This document shows, in pieces, positions 1-7,898 of a stretch of 9,370 bases of DNA. A model generated the notes under the pieces. The model made no database searches. It was not told where the DNA came from and worked only from the letters and a program-made list of their open reading frames with translations. This DNA is from CAZHHH01 sp964532085. Lineage in GTDB: Bacteria > Bacteroidota > Bacteroidia > Bacteroidales > Marinilabiliaceae. A program made the translations under genes and the position numbers. Position 1 is the stretch's first letter; each line of letters begins with the position of its first letter. The DNA is taken from the NCBI GenBank assembly GCA_964532085.1, contig CAZHHH010000109.1:1-9370 (forward strand), read 5' to 3'.

Positions 1-858
1 TATCATTATAGTTTAGAAAACATTGCAACCAAGAAAAAGCCCGAGGTGCATGATTCTCTATTAGTTCTAGTTACATTTAAAAACTATTGCACTGATGGAG
101 CTATTAATGAAAAGATATATTATAACTCATCTAATGAGATAGATACCATAATATCTTACTCACATTTTAAAGATGATGTTTCTCTATCAAAACATATATA
201 TATAGATAAAAAAATAGACCACACAATAACTAAATATATTGCTAGAAAAAACAATATAATTAGAAATAAAAACATTAAATATCATCAAACAGGTATAGAA
301 GAGTTTGAGAGAAGCACCCATATCTATTATGGAGACGAACAGCGCAATTATGAGATAATCACTGAACTATCTGGAAGTGACAAAAAGCTTAGAACCACCT
401 ATAGACATGACGAAGAAAGCAATACAGGCGAAAAAACAATATATGATATAGATGGTGAAATATCTGATATAATTATATATGTTTATTGTAAACAAGGTTG
501 TACAAAAGAGGTGAAACATCTCGATTTTGAAGTAGCCAAAATTGGTGAGAATAAATCTTTTATAATGTCTTCTGGTTACAAGCTTGTTACCACCTATAAA
601 TATAACAAAAAGGGATTTTCAACTCTGCATAGACACTCTAATTATGCTGATGACTTTCATTATATTTATAAAATATGGTATGACAAACACAACAACATTA
701 AAAAAGAACATTATACCGAAAAAGATAACGGAAGTGTTGGATATGGCAAATATAAATACAAGTACAAATATGATCACCATAATAATTGGATTGAGAAATA
801 TGAATATTTCCATGGAGAATTAACAGATATATATATCAGAAACTATGACTATTATTAA
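1..858 (+). CDS. Hypothetical tyrosine-rich protein with degenerate YD/RHS-like repeats (5'-partial)
   Basis: The frame is open from base 1 to the TAA at 856-858, so about 285 residues are visible and the true start probably lies before the window. A GTG at 46 could serve as a start, but nothing near it resembles a ribosome binding site and the frame continues upstream. The protein is rich in Tyr, Lys, Asn and Asp. It shows loose repeats of the form Y-x-Y-(N/D)-x-x-(G/N)-x-(I/W/F), for example YKYNKKGF, IWYDKHNNI and YKYDHHNNWIEKYEY, ending in a Tyr-rich tail. This resembles the YD/RHS-like beta-strand repeats of many uncharacterised Bacteroidota proteins. No catalytic motif is visible, and any signal peptide would lie outside the window. 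It ends 40 bases before the FGase gene on the same strand. I do not recognise a specific family and assign no function. Confidence 0.75.
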   Translation, partial: YHYSLENIATKKKPEVHDSLLVLVTFKNYCTDGAINEKIYYNSSNEIDTIISYSHFKDDVSLSKHIYIDKKIDHTITKYIARKNNIIRNKNIKYHQTGIEEFERSTHIYYGDEQRNYEIITELSGSDKKLRTTYRHDEESNTGEKTIYDIDGEISDIIIYVYCKQGCTKEVKHLDFEVAKIGENKSFIMSSGYKLVTTYKYNKKGFSTLHRHSNYADDFHYIYKIWYDKHNNIKKEHYTEKDNGSVGYGKYKYKYKYDHHNNWIEKYEYFHGELTDIYIRNYDYY

Positions 859-898
859 CCAAACCAGGTAATTATAAAGTCTTTACAAACAAGAGATA

Positions 899-1657
899 AT
901 GAAACAAAAACTCATTTTACATATCCCCCACTCTTCAACAAATATCCCTTTTACGGACGGGTTTATTATTGATAATGATAGTTTACAAAAAGAGATTTTA
1001 AAATTGACTGATTGGTATACAGAAGACCTTTTTTATTCAAAGAATAATGAAATGATAGTGGCTGATTTTTCTAGAATATTTTGTGATGTTGAAAGATTTT
1101 CTGATGATTCACAAGAGGTTATGGCTAAATATGGTATGGGAGTTTTATATAAAAAAACTGATAATGGTAGAGAAATGCGTATAGTTAACCAACAACTTAG
1201 AGATAAAATTCTCACAGACTTTTATTGGAAACATCACGAAAAATTAGATAAAGCAGTTGATAACCAGTTAAATCATTTTGGCAAAGCATTAATCATTGAC
1301 TGTCACTCTTTTGCAGATATTCCATTCAAAAGAGATATAAACAAAAACCCAAACCGACCAGATATTAATATTGGAACAGACCCTTTTCACACATCGAAAG
1401 AACTTATTGATTTATCGGTTAAATTCTTCGAAGATAAAGGGCTTTCAACAGGAATTGACTGGCCTTATAGTGGTTCAATTGTGCCTTTAAAACATTATCA
1501 AAAGAACAGAAATGTAAACTCAATAATGATAGAGATTAATAGAAAATTATATTTACACAATAACACCAATATAAAATCTAAAAATTATTGTGCTATTAAA
1601 ACAACAGTAGAAGACTTTATTAAAATGATAGAACAGAACACAGATAACACGGATTAA
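899..1657 (+). CDS. N-formylglutamate amidohydrolase family protein
   Basis: 252 residues, close to full length for the FGase family. Named members hydrolyse N-formyl-L-glutamate to formate and L-glutamate, the last step of one histidine degradation route; the exact substrate here is unproven. Family landmarks in order: HIPHSS (8-13), TDWYTEDLF (37-45), FSRIFCDVERF (57-67), YGMGVLY (78-84), HHEKL (112-116), DCHSF (134-138), NRPDINIGTD (152-161), PYSGSIVP (189-196) and IMIEINRKLYL (209-219). The conserved His, Asp and Glu of these motifs are the likely metal and catalytic residues. There is no signal peptide, so it is probably cytoplasmic. The ATG at 899 is the first start after an in-frame TAA at 875, preceded by a weak AAGAGA. 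The last six residues (NTDNTD) and the stop are written by the first unit of the downstream intergenic repeat. The C-terminal part is duplicated as a fragment near 7899-8104. No hut genes are in view, so hutG is not used. Confidence 0.9.
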   Translation: MKQKLILHIPHSSTNIPFTDGFIIDNDSLQKEILKLTDWYTEDLFYSKNNEMIVADFSRIFCDVERFSDDSQEVMAKYGMGVLYKKTDNGREMRIVNQQLRDKILTDFYWKHHEKLDKAVDNQLNHFGKALIIDCHSFADIPFKRDINKNPNRPDINIGTDPFHTSKELIDLSVKFFEDKGLSTGIDWPYSGSIVPLKHYQKNRNVNSIMIEINRKLYLHNNTNIKSKNYCAIKTTVEDFIKMIEQNTDNTD

Positions 1658-1889
1658 ACTTATTTACACAGATAAAAAAACAAAAACAAAATCAGTGAGA
1701 ATCAGCGAAATCAGTGTAATCAGCGTTCCATCACTAAATGAACACAGATAACACGAATTAAACTTGTTTACACAGATAAAAAAAGACAAAAATAACATCA
1801 GTGAAAATCTGCGAAATCAGTGAAATCAGCATCCCATCAAAAATGAACACAGATGACACGGATTAAACCTATTTACACAGAAAAAACAA
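1637..1889 (+). repeat. Tandem ~104-base intergenic palindromic repeats, about 2.4 units
   Basis: Units begin at 1637 (104 bases), 1741 (105 bases) and 1846 (partial, ~44 bases). Each opens with AACACAGATRACACGRATT and closes with an ATCAGCGTTCCATCA-like end. Within a unit the first 38 bases (1636-1673) are complementary to the last part (1691-1728) at 27 of 38 positions by hand count, without gaps, so a unit could fold into a long imperfect hairpin around an A-rich loop. The right arm is itself built of 9-10-base sub-repeats of the type AATCAGYGA. The same family recurs at 8082-8330. It resembles dispersed intergenic repeats common in Bacteroidota genomes. No protein is encoded beyond the end of the FGase gene. 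Confidence 0.85.
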
Positions 1890-1906
1890 ATGAGGATACC
1901 TCATTT
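1888..1906 (+). terminator. Hairpin, possible terminator downstream of the FGase gene
   Basis: AAATGAGG at 1888-1895 and CCTCATTT at 1899-1906 form a perfect 8-bp stem around an ATA loop. It is preceded by an A-rich run and followed by AATTAGTTAAT rather than a clean T-run, so it is a weak Rho-independent terminator candidate that might work in either direction. It would separate the FGase transcript from the large gene. The equivalent place in the downstream repeat block (near 8325-8331) keeps only the CCTCA half. Confidence 0.45.
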
Positions 1907-1951
1907 AATTAGTTAATCCAGCCCTGCTCTTTTTTCTCTATAAATTTATGT

Positions 1952-1959
1952 TAACTTTG
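1952..1959 (+). promoter_or_regulatory. Bacteroidota-type -7 element (TAACTTTG) before the large gene
   Basis: TAACTTTG matches the TAnnTTTG -7 consensus of Bacteroidota vegetative promoters. The expected -33 position (about 1927-1935) is a T-run (CTCTTTTTTCTC) rather than a clear TTTG, so the match is partial. Initiation a few bases downstream would give a leader of about 55-60 bases before the ATG at 2022. A small imperfect stem (GTAGGCT at 1963-1969 with AGCCCAC at 1976-1982, one mismatch) would lie at the start of that leader. Confidence 0.45.
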
Positions 1960-2021
1960 ATAGTAGGCTATAAAAAGCCCACTCTTAATGAAATTTGATA
2001 AACCGATAAAGAATAACACCT

Positions 2022-5000
2022 ATGCAAGAAAAAGGGTCACTAACAATTCATAAACAGACATTGCCATTCCTCAATATATCTCTCTATTTGAATGACATAA
2101 AACCAATTCAATCATTGGCAATTGAGAATACAACTGAAATAAATTCCGATTCACTGGAAATAGAAATAACGGCAGACCTCCCTTGCTTTGAACCCTTTAA
2201 TTTTTCCATAAGTTCAATTCCTGCAAAAAAACAGGTTAAAATTCCTTTAGATAATTTAAAAGTTAATCGTGGTTTTCTTAATCAGCTGTCAGAGACAGAA
2301 AGAGCGAGTATAACAATAAAGATTTCTCAAAATGAGATTGTTGTAATAGAAGATAATATTCCTATAAGCATTCATCCTTTAGAGTATTTTGGCGGCTTTC
2401 AAGTTATGCCAGAGCTACTTGCATCTTATGTTACACCAAATCATCCCTATATATATCATCTGAAAAGAAAAGCTGTTGAAATATTAGAAAAACAAGGTTT
2501 AACAACTGCTTTTGAAGGATATCAAAGTGATGACCCCGAACGAGTTTTGCAGGTTATCTCTGCAATATATTCTGCTGTGCAAAGTGAAGAGATTATTTAT
2601 AGTTCTCTTCCTCCGGGATATGAAGAAATCGGGCAGAGGTTACGACTATTAAATACCATTCAACAAGAGAAATTTGGCAACTGTATTGACATAAGCCTAC
2701 TATTCGCTGCTTGCCTAGAAGCTGTTGACTTAAATCCTATTTTAATTATTGTTCGTGGTCACACATTTGTTGGATGTTGGTTGCAAGATGAACGATTTTC
2801 AGAGGTTGTAAATGATGACAAAAGTGCAATAACAAAAAGACTCTCCAAAGGAATTAGAGAGATGGCTGCTTTTGAAGCTACAAGTGTTTGTAAAGGAAAT
2901 AATATAAAATTTTCGGATGCACTAAATAGTGGAGAAGCACAATTGGTTCAGAAAGAGAATTTTCTATTGTCTGTGGATGTTAAACGTGCAAGGACCTTGC
3001 GTATCCGTCCGTTACCACTAAAAACCAACACGACAACTGTTCAGCTAGACGAGGAAGCTATTGAAAAAGAAGAAATTGCTTCAATGGAGAAAGATTTCGA
3101 CCTCGGAACAATATATGAAGATGATTTACTACAAGATAAGCAACCAAAAACAAAGCAAAAAGTGTGGGAGCGCAAACTTTTAGACTTGTCATTACGCAAT
3201 AATTTGTTGAATTTGAGAATGACTCGAAATATGCTTCAACTGGTTGATATTGACATAACTCAACTGGAAGATACACTTTGGGATGGTAAAAGTTTTTCTA
3301 TTTTACCTGCTCCTAATGCTGAAGTTTTACGTAAATATAATCTTTTCACACAACCACTTCACCCGTCATCACCATTATATCAATTGGCAAATGACGAACT
3401 GAAACATTATAAACTTCTGACCCATTATCACCAACAAGATTTGGATAATATTCTTCTACATATCCATAAAAATGCAAGACAATCAATTGAAGAAAATGGC
3501 TCAAGCACTCTCTATTTAGGCGTGGGATTGTTAAAATGGTTCGACAGAAAAAACATTGAACGACCTCGCTATGCTCCAATATTATTACTACCTGTAGAGA
3601 TAAATCGCAGGTCGGTAAATAGCAAATTCACCTTACGAAGTCGTGAGGAAGAGACGATGATAAATATTACACTTATAGAATTTCTTCGTCAAGAATATGA
3701 GTTAGACTTAAGCGTTTTAGAAAATCTACCCACCGACGAGAAAGGAGTTGATGTTGCCAAAGTTATGGGGATTATTCGTAGAGCAATAATGCAACTCAAA
3801 GGGTGGGATGTTGAAGAGCAATTAGTATTAGGTAATTTTTCATTTAACAGATTGATTTTGTGGAAAGATATTGTTGTTAATCAAGATAAATTACTTGAAA
3901 GCAATATGGTTCGCAGCTTAGTTGAAGGGAAATTAACTTTTGATGATAGTCAAGAAATTCAAAACTCTTCAGATTTTGAAAATATTGAATCAAAAGAAGT
4001 AATATTACCAATAGCAACCGATGTTTCTCAGCTAGAAGCTGTTATTGCTGCACAGCAAGGCCAAAGCTTTATTTTGCACGGACCTCCAGGAACAGGAAAA
4101 TCACAAACAATTACAAATATAATTGCTGATGCGCTATATCACGACAAAAGAGTACTTTTTGTTGCTGCAAAAAAAGCTGCATTAGATGTTGTTCATCGAC
4201 GCTTAGAGAAAATTGGTCTTGCACCATTCACTTTGGAGCTACATTCTAACAAATCGAAAAAATCGGACGTATTAGCACAACTGGCAAGGTCTATAGAAAC
4301 AGGAAGACTTGCACAATCAGCAAATTTTGAACAAGAAGCCGAGCGTTTAGACAATGCTAAAAAAGCTATTAGCAAATATGTTAAAGTGCTGCATCAGAAA
4401 CATAATGCAGGATGGAGCTTATATGACAGTATCACAACACTAGAAAATTATAAAAAGCATAATTTCCCTAACAATTTTATTACAGATGTAGTTCTGCAAA
4501 AGTTAGCCCCAAACCTTTGGCAACAATGGTCTGATTGGCTTCCACAATTTCAACTTATGACAAAATTAATTGTCCATCCATCAGAAAATCCGTTGGTTGC
4601 TTTTGATTTGCCAAATTTCACCTCATCAATTAATGATGAAGTAATTATGCAAACTAAAAACTTGTTAGAACTACTATTAAATGTAAAAAGTAAATCTCAA
4701 GAATTAAAAACAGAAATATCATTTCCATTCTCAATATCATCAAAAAATGAATGGGATAATTTTGTGCAAATTGCAACTGTTTTCCAAAAACTGCCTGATA
4801 TTCATTTACAAATAATCAGTCACTTATCAGACAAAGAAAATTACAAAACTTATGAAGAGTGGAATGACATGTTTGGGAAATATCTTTCTTATTTAAATGC
4901 CATTTTAACACATTTTAATCGCTCAATTTTAAAAGTTGATGTTTCTACAATTGAGATAAAATGGAGAAAAGCACAGCAAAGTTGGTTCTTACCAAAATGG

Positions 5001-7820
5001 TTTCAGTCAAGAAAAATTGAAAAAGAGTTATCAATATATCGAACTTCTCCTTTTAACGATATAAATGAAATTGAGAAGTTTTTTATTGATTTTAATCAGA
5101 TGCAGGAGTTACAACTTCAACTTCAACAAAACAGATTTGAAACTCTACAAAATAAACTTAAGAACCTCTACAAAGGAGAGCAAACTGAGCTGAATGACAT
5201 ACAAGAGAAAGCAAAACTAATCAACCAAATTAGCAACTTGACCAATATTTGGGGAAGAAATTCGCTTACGAAATTAGTAAATATTTGGGAAGAAAAAGGC
5301 TTACAATATTCAGATGAAGTAAAACAAAAAAATCTGTCATTAATCAATGATTTTGTGAATGTTGCGCAAGCTTTTGGAGAGATGAAAAAATATTATAAAA
5401 CACTTACTGGCATTCGTTTTCAACAGACAAACAATTGGAATGATGAAACTATAAGTCAGTTAGAGAAAATTCAGGAGCATTTTCCAAATTTAAGGGATTG
5501 GATGAACTATGTTCAACTCCGCAAACGTGGCGAAACAATGGATTTGCAATGGCTCATAAACTCTTTTGAACAGAAATTATGCAATAGTGATAATATTACC
5601 GATTACTTTAATTACACTGTTCATACCTCTATAATTCGTCAAGTTATTGAGAAAAATGAATCATTAAGTCTATTTAATGCCGAGCTTTTTGAAAATAAAA
5701 TTGAACAATACAAAAAAATAGCAAAAGACTTTCAATATCTCACAGTCCAAGAGTTGAGAGTTAAACTATCAAGTCAATTGCCAAACACCACAGCCGAAGC
5801 AATGCAAAGCTCAGAAATTGGAATTTTGCAACGTGCTATCAAGAGCAGAGGACGTGGCATAAGCATAAGACGACTTTTTGATCAAATTCCGACACTTTTG
5901 CCACGCATTGCGCCGTGTATGTTAATGAGTCCTATTTCAGTAGCCCAATATTTTGATGTTAATACCGATCATTTTGACATTCTAATATTTGACGAAGCAT
6001 CTCAGCTCCCAACTTATGAAGCTATTAGTGCATTGGCCAGAGCCAAACAAACCGTAATTGTAGGTGACCCAAAACAGATGCCACCAACATCATTTTTCAA
6101 CTCTATGAAAATTGATGAAGACAATATGGAGCTAGAGGATTTAGAAAGCATTTTAGATGACTGCCTTTCACTTTCAGTACCCTCAAAGTATTTACTGCGA
6201 CATTATCGTAGTAAGCACGAGAGTTTAATAGCTTTTAGTAATGTTAATTATTATGATAATAAACTTCTAACCTTCCCTTCGGCCGATGATTTAAACAAAA
6301 AAGTACAATATCATAATATACCAGGATTTTATGATAAAGGAAAATCACGAACCAATAAGTTTGAAGCTGACGCAATTGTAAAATATGTCGAAGCACATTA
6401 TAGCAATCCGCAAAAACGTAAATTAAGTTTGGGAGTTGTAACTTTCAGTCAAGCTCAACAAAGCTTAATTGAAGATAAATTGCAGAAACTATTTATGTCA
6501 AACCCTGATATAGAAGAATATGCAAATGAAAATTATGAATCCTTATTCGTCAAAAACTTAGAGAATGTTCAAGGTGATGAGCGCGATATAATTCTCTTTT
6601 CCATAGGATATGCACCTGACGAACAGGGCAAAATGAGTATGAATTTTGGTCCACTAAATCGAGAGGGCGGTTGGCGAAGATTAAATGTAGCTATAACCCG
6701 TGCAAGATATGAGATGCATATTTTTGCCACATTGCGAGCTGATGAAATAGATTTAAACCGCACAGCATCTGAAGGAGTTGCTGGTTTAAAATCATTCTTA
6801 CAATTTGCTGAAAAGGGACAGCTAACTATTAGTCATCAAGATGCTGAAGAGTCGTTGAATAAACAGCATTTATCGATGGCTATTAGCAAAAAACTACAAG
6901 AAAAAGGTTTAGAAGCCAAGTATAATATTGGAACTTCAGCATTTAAAGTAGATATTGGAGTCGTACATCCCGACAAACCAGAGCAATATATCCTTGGAAT
7001 AATTGTTGATGGACAACATTATTATAACGCACATACGACCAACGACAGAGAGATGGTTATGCCATCAGTTCTTAAAGGTTTAGGGTGGAATATTCATAGA
7101 ATCTGGACAATAGATTGGTATGAAAATTCAGATAAAATTATAGAGACAATTATAGAGAGGGTAGAAAAACTACAATCAGAGCCTCAAGTTAATGAAATTG
7201 CTGAACCAGAGCCTGATATTAAGCACGAGTTTGAACCCGCTAAAGCAATTGAAAAAGAACCCATCGTTAGCAAACAAATACCTTACGAGGCATTTGAATT
7301 GGAGATAGTAACCAATGGCAATAGTGAAAATATTCACGATTATCATAATCATAGTCTCATTAAAAAACAGATGCAGGCATTGGTAGTTACAGAATCACCC
7401 ATTAGCAAAGGACTGCTTTATAAAAAAGTGTTACAAGTATGGAATATTAGTCGTTCAGGAGCAAGAATAGAGAGACTTTTTGAGAAACTAATTCAGTCAA
7501 TGAGCTTTGTAGAGACCAATCATCATCAGCCATTCTATTGGAATGAGAATACAACAATAGACTACTATCGCAGCAATGACATTGAGAAACGTAATATGGA
7601 AGACATTGCACCTGAAGAGATTTTAGTTGCACTGGAAGAAGTAATAATCAACAATTTCAGTATAGATGAAGCCGAGGTAATGCGATATTTAGCACGTACC
7701 TTTGGTTTTGCAAAAGTAGGCAAGCAGATAGAGAGTTTATTACAAAATGTAATAGATTTAGCTGTAAAACAAGAGATTATAAAACGTGAAGATGAAAGGA
7801 TAATATTGGTGAAAAAATAA
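2022..7820 (+). CDS. DUF4011 / SF1 helicase / Vsr-like nuclease / DUF3320 multidomain protein (putative antiphage defence)
   Basis: 1932 residues. The ATG follows an in-frame TAA at 2007, so the start is well fixed. Domains in order: beta-rich N-terminus (~1-125); transglutaminase-like segment with GNCIDIS (Cys221) and GHTFVG (His247) followed by Asp265-Asp266; DUF4011 starting near VWERKLLDLSLRNNLLN (381-397); SF1 helicase with Walker A GPPGTGKS (687-694), a ~480-residue helical insertion (~780-1260), motif II DEAS (1324-1327), motif III GDPKQMPP (1348-1355), motif IV LLRHYRS (1391-1397), motif V ENVQGDERD (1514-1522) and motif VI RRLNVAITRAR (1552-1562); Vsr-like nuclease of the REase_MTES_1575 type (~1610-1715) with VDIGVV, VDGQHYY and LGWNIHRIWTIDW; charged linker (1719-1760); DUF3320-like C-terminus (~1780-1845) and a final helical segment. 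All helicase motifs look intact. From memory, the architecture matches the single-gene DUF4011-helicase-Vsr system (Hhe) tested against phage; defence here is inferred. No signal peptide is visible. The gene stands alone between direct repeats. Confidence 0.92.
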   Translation: MQEKGSLTIHKQTLPFLNISLYLNDIKPIQSLAIENTTEINSDSLEIEITADLPCFEPFNFSISSIPAKKQVKIPLDNLKVNRGFLNQLSETERASITIKISQNEIVVIEDNIPISIHPLEYFGGFQVMPELLASYVTPNHPYIYHLKRKAVEILEKQGLTTAFEGYQSDDPERVLQVISAIYSAVQSEEIIYSSLPPGYEEIGQRLRLLNTIQQEKFGNCIDISLLFAACLEAVDLNPILIIVRGHTFVGCWLQDERFSEVVNDDKSAITKRLSKGIREMAAFEATSVCKGNNIKFSDALNSGEAQLVQKENFLLSVDVKRARTLRIRPLPLKTNTTTVQLDEEAIEKEEIASMEKDFDLGTIYEDDLLQDKQPKTKQKVWERKLLDLSLRNNLLNLRMTRNMLQLVDIDITQLEDTLWDGKSFSILPAPNAEVLRKYNLFTQPLHPSSPLYQLANDELKHYKLLTHYHQQDLDNILLHIHKNARQSIEENGSSTLYLGVGLLKWFDRKNIERPRYAPILLLPVEINRRSVNSKFTLRSREEETMINITLIEFLRQEYELDLSVLENLPTDEKGVDVAKVMGIIRRAIMQLKGWDVEEQLVLGNFSFNRLILWKDIVVNQDKLLESNMVRSLVEGKLTFDDSQEIQNSSDFENIESKEVILPIATDVSQLEAVIAAQQGQSFILHGPPGTGKSQTITNIIADALYHDKRVLFVAAKKAALDVVHRRLEKIGLAPFTLELHSNKSKKSDVLAQLARSIETGRLAQSANFEQEAERLDNAKKAISKYVKVLHQKHNAGWSLYDSITTLENYKKHNFPNNFITDVVLQKLAPNLWQQWSDWLPQFQLMTKLIVHPSENPLVAFDLPNFTSSINDEVIMQTKNLLELLLNVKSKSQELKTEISFPFSISSKNEWDNFVQIATVFQKLPDIHLQIISHLSDKENYKTYEEWNDMFGKYLSYLNAILTHFNRSILKVDVSTIEIKWRKAQQSWFLPKWFQSRKIEKELSIYRTSPFNDINEIEKFFIDFNQMQELQLQLQQNRFETLQNKLKNLYKGEQTELNDIQEKAKLINQISNLTNIWGRNSLTKLVNIWEEKGLQYSDEVKQKNLSLINDFVNVAQAFGEMKKYYKTLTGIRFQQTNNWNDETISQLEKIQEHFPNLRDWMNYVQLRKRGETMDLQWLINSFEQKLCNSDNITDYFNYTVHTSIIRQVIEKNESLSLFNAELFENKIEQYKKIAKDFQYLTVQELRVKLSSQLPNTTAEAMQSSEIGILQRAIKSRGRGISIRRLFDQIPTLLPRIAPCMLMSPISVAQYFDVNTDHFDILIFDEASQLPTYEAISALARAKQTVIVGDPKQMPPTSFFNSMKIDEDNMELEDLESILDDCLSLSVPSKYLLRHYRSKHESLIAFSNVNYYDNKLLTFPSADDLNKKVQYHNIPGFYDKGKSRTNKFEADAIVKYVEAHYSNPQKRKLSLGVVTFSQAQQSLIEDKLQKLFMSNPDIEEYANENYESLFVKNLENVQGDERDIILFSIGYAPDEQGKMSMNFGPLNREGGWRRLNVAITRARYEMHIFATLRADEIDLNRTASEGVAGLKSFLQFAEKGQLTISHQDAEESLNKQHLSMAISKKLQEKGLEAKYNIGTSAFKVDIGVVHPDKPEQYILGIIVDGQHYYNAHTTNDREMVMPSVLKGLGWNIHRIWTIDWYENSDKIIETIIERVEKLQSEPQVNEIAEPEPDIKHEFEPAKAIEKEPIVSKQIPYEAFELEIVTNGNSENIHDYHNHSLIKKQMQALVVTESPISKGLLYKKVLQVWNISRSGARIERLFEKLIQSMSFVETNHHQPFYWNENTTIDYYRSNDIEKRNMEDIAPEEILVALEEVIINNFSIDEAEVMRYLARTFGFAKVGKQIESLLQNVIDLAVKQEIIKREDERIILVKK

Positions 7821-7829
7821 TATAAACCA

Positions 7830-7892
7830 AATTGTAGGGTCGCCCCTATTTCGTGTCTATTCGAAGGCAAGATGGGCGACCGAAATACAATT
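7830..7892. repeat. REP/MITE-like palindromic element after the helicase gene
   Basis: The left arm AATTGTA (7830-7836) plus GGTCGCCC (7838-7845) pairs with the right arm GGGCGACC (7874-7881) plus TACAATT (7886-7892). The arms are offset by small unpaired segments and enclose a ~28-base loop. It is markedly more GC-rich than its surroundings. It begins nine bases after the helicase stop and ends a few bases before the FGase remnant. It could act as an mRNA 3'-end hairpin, although no T-run follows. GGTCGCCC-type palindromes look like dispersed intergenic repeats, but copy number cannot be judged from one window. Confidence 0.7.
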
Positions 7893-7898
7893 CCAAAA

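Larger units (their letters stand above)
1506..1915 (+). repeat. Upstream copy of a ~400-base direct repeat flanking the helicase gene
   Basis: This block includes the last ~150 bases of the FGase gene, about 2.4 units of the intergenic repeat, and a short tail containing CCTCA followed by an AATTA/GTTA-rich stretch. The same order of parts recurs in the same orientation at about 7951-8343. In the coding part the two copies align without gaps at an offset of 6445 bases, with about 12 mismatches over ~140 bases by hand count. The right boundary is approximate, because similarity fades after the CCTCA tail. The copies bracket the whole 2022-7820 gene. Confidence 0.8.

Noticed and set aside
46..48. 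GTG at 46 as the start of the first gene
   Set aside because: The frame is open upstream to the window edge and no ribosome binding site precedes the GTG, so a 5'-truncated gene is more likely.
584..823. Overlapping small frames on both strands inside the first gene
   Set aside because: They arise from low-complexity AT-rich coding DNA and show no protein-like motif; shadows of the 1-858 frame.
1637..1889. CRISPR-like array
   Set aside because: The units are ~104 bases, repeated along their whole length, with no unique spacers and no cas genes nearby.
1963..1982. Small stem (GTAGGCT/AGCCCAC) as a terminator or riboswitch
   Set aside because: The stem has a mismatch and no T-run follows; it is too short for any riboswitch class. 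It is mentioned only as a leader hairpin.
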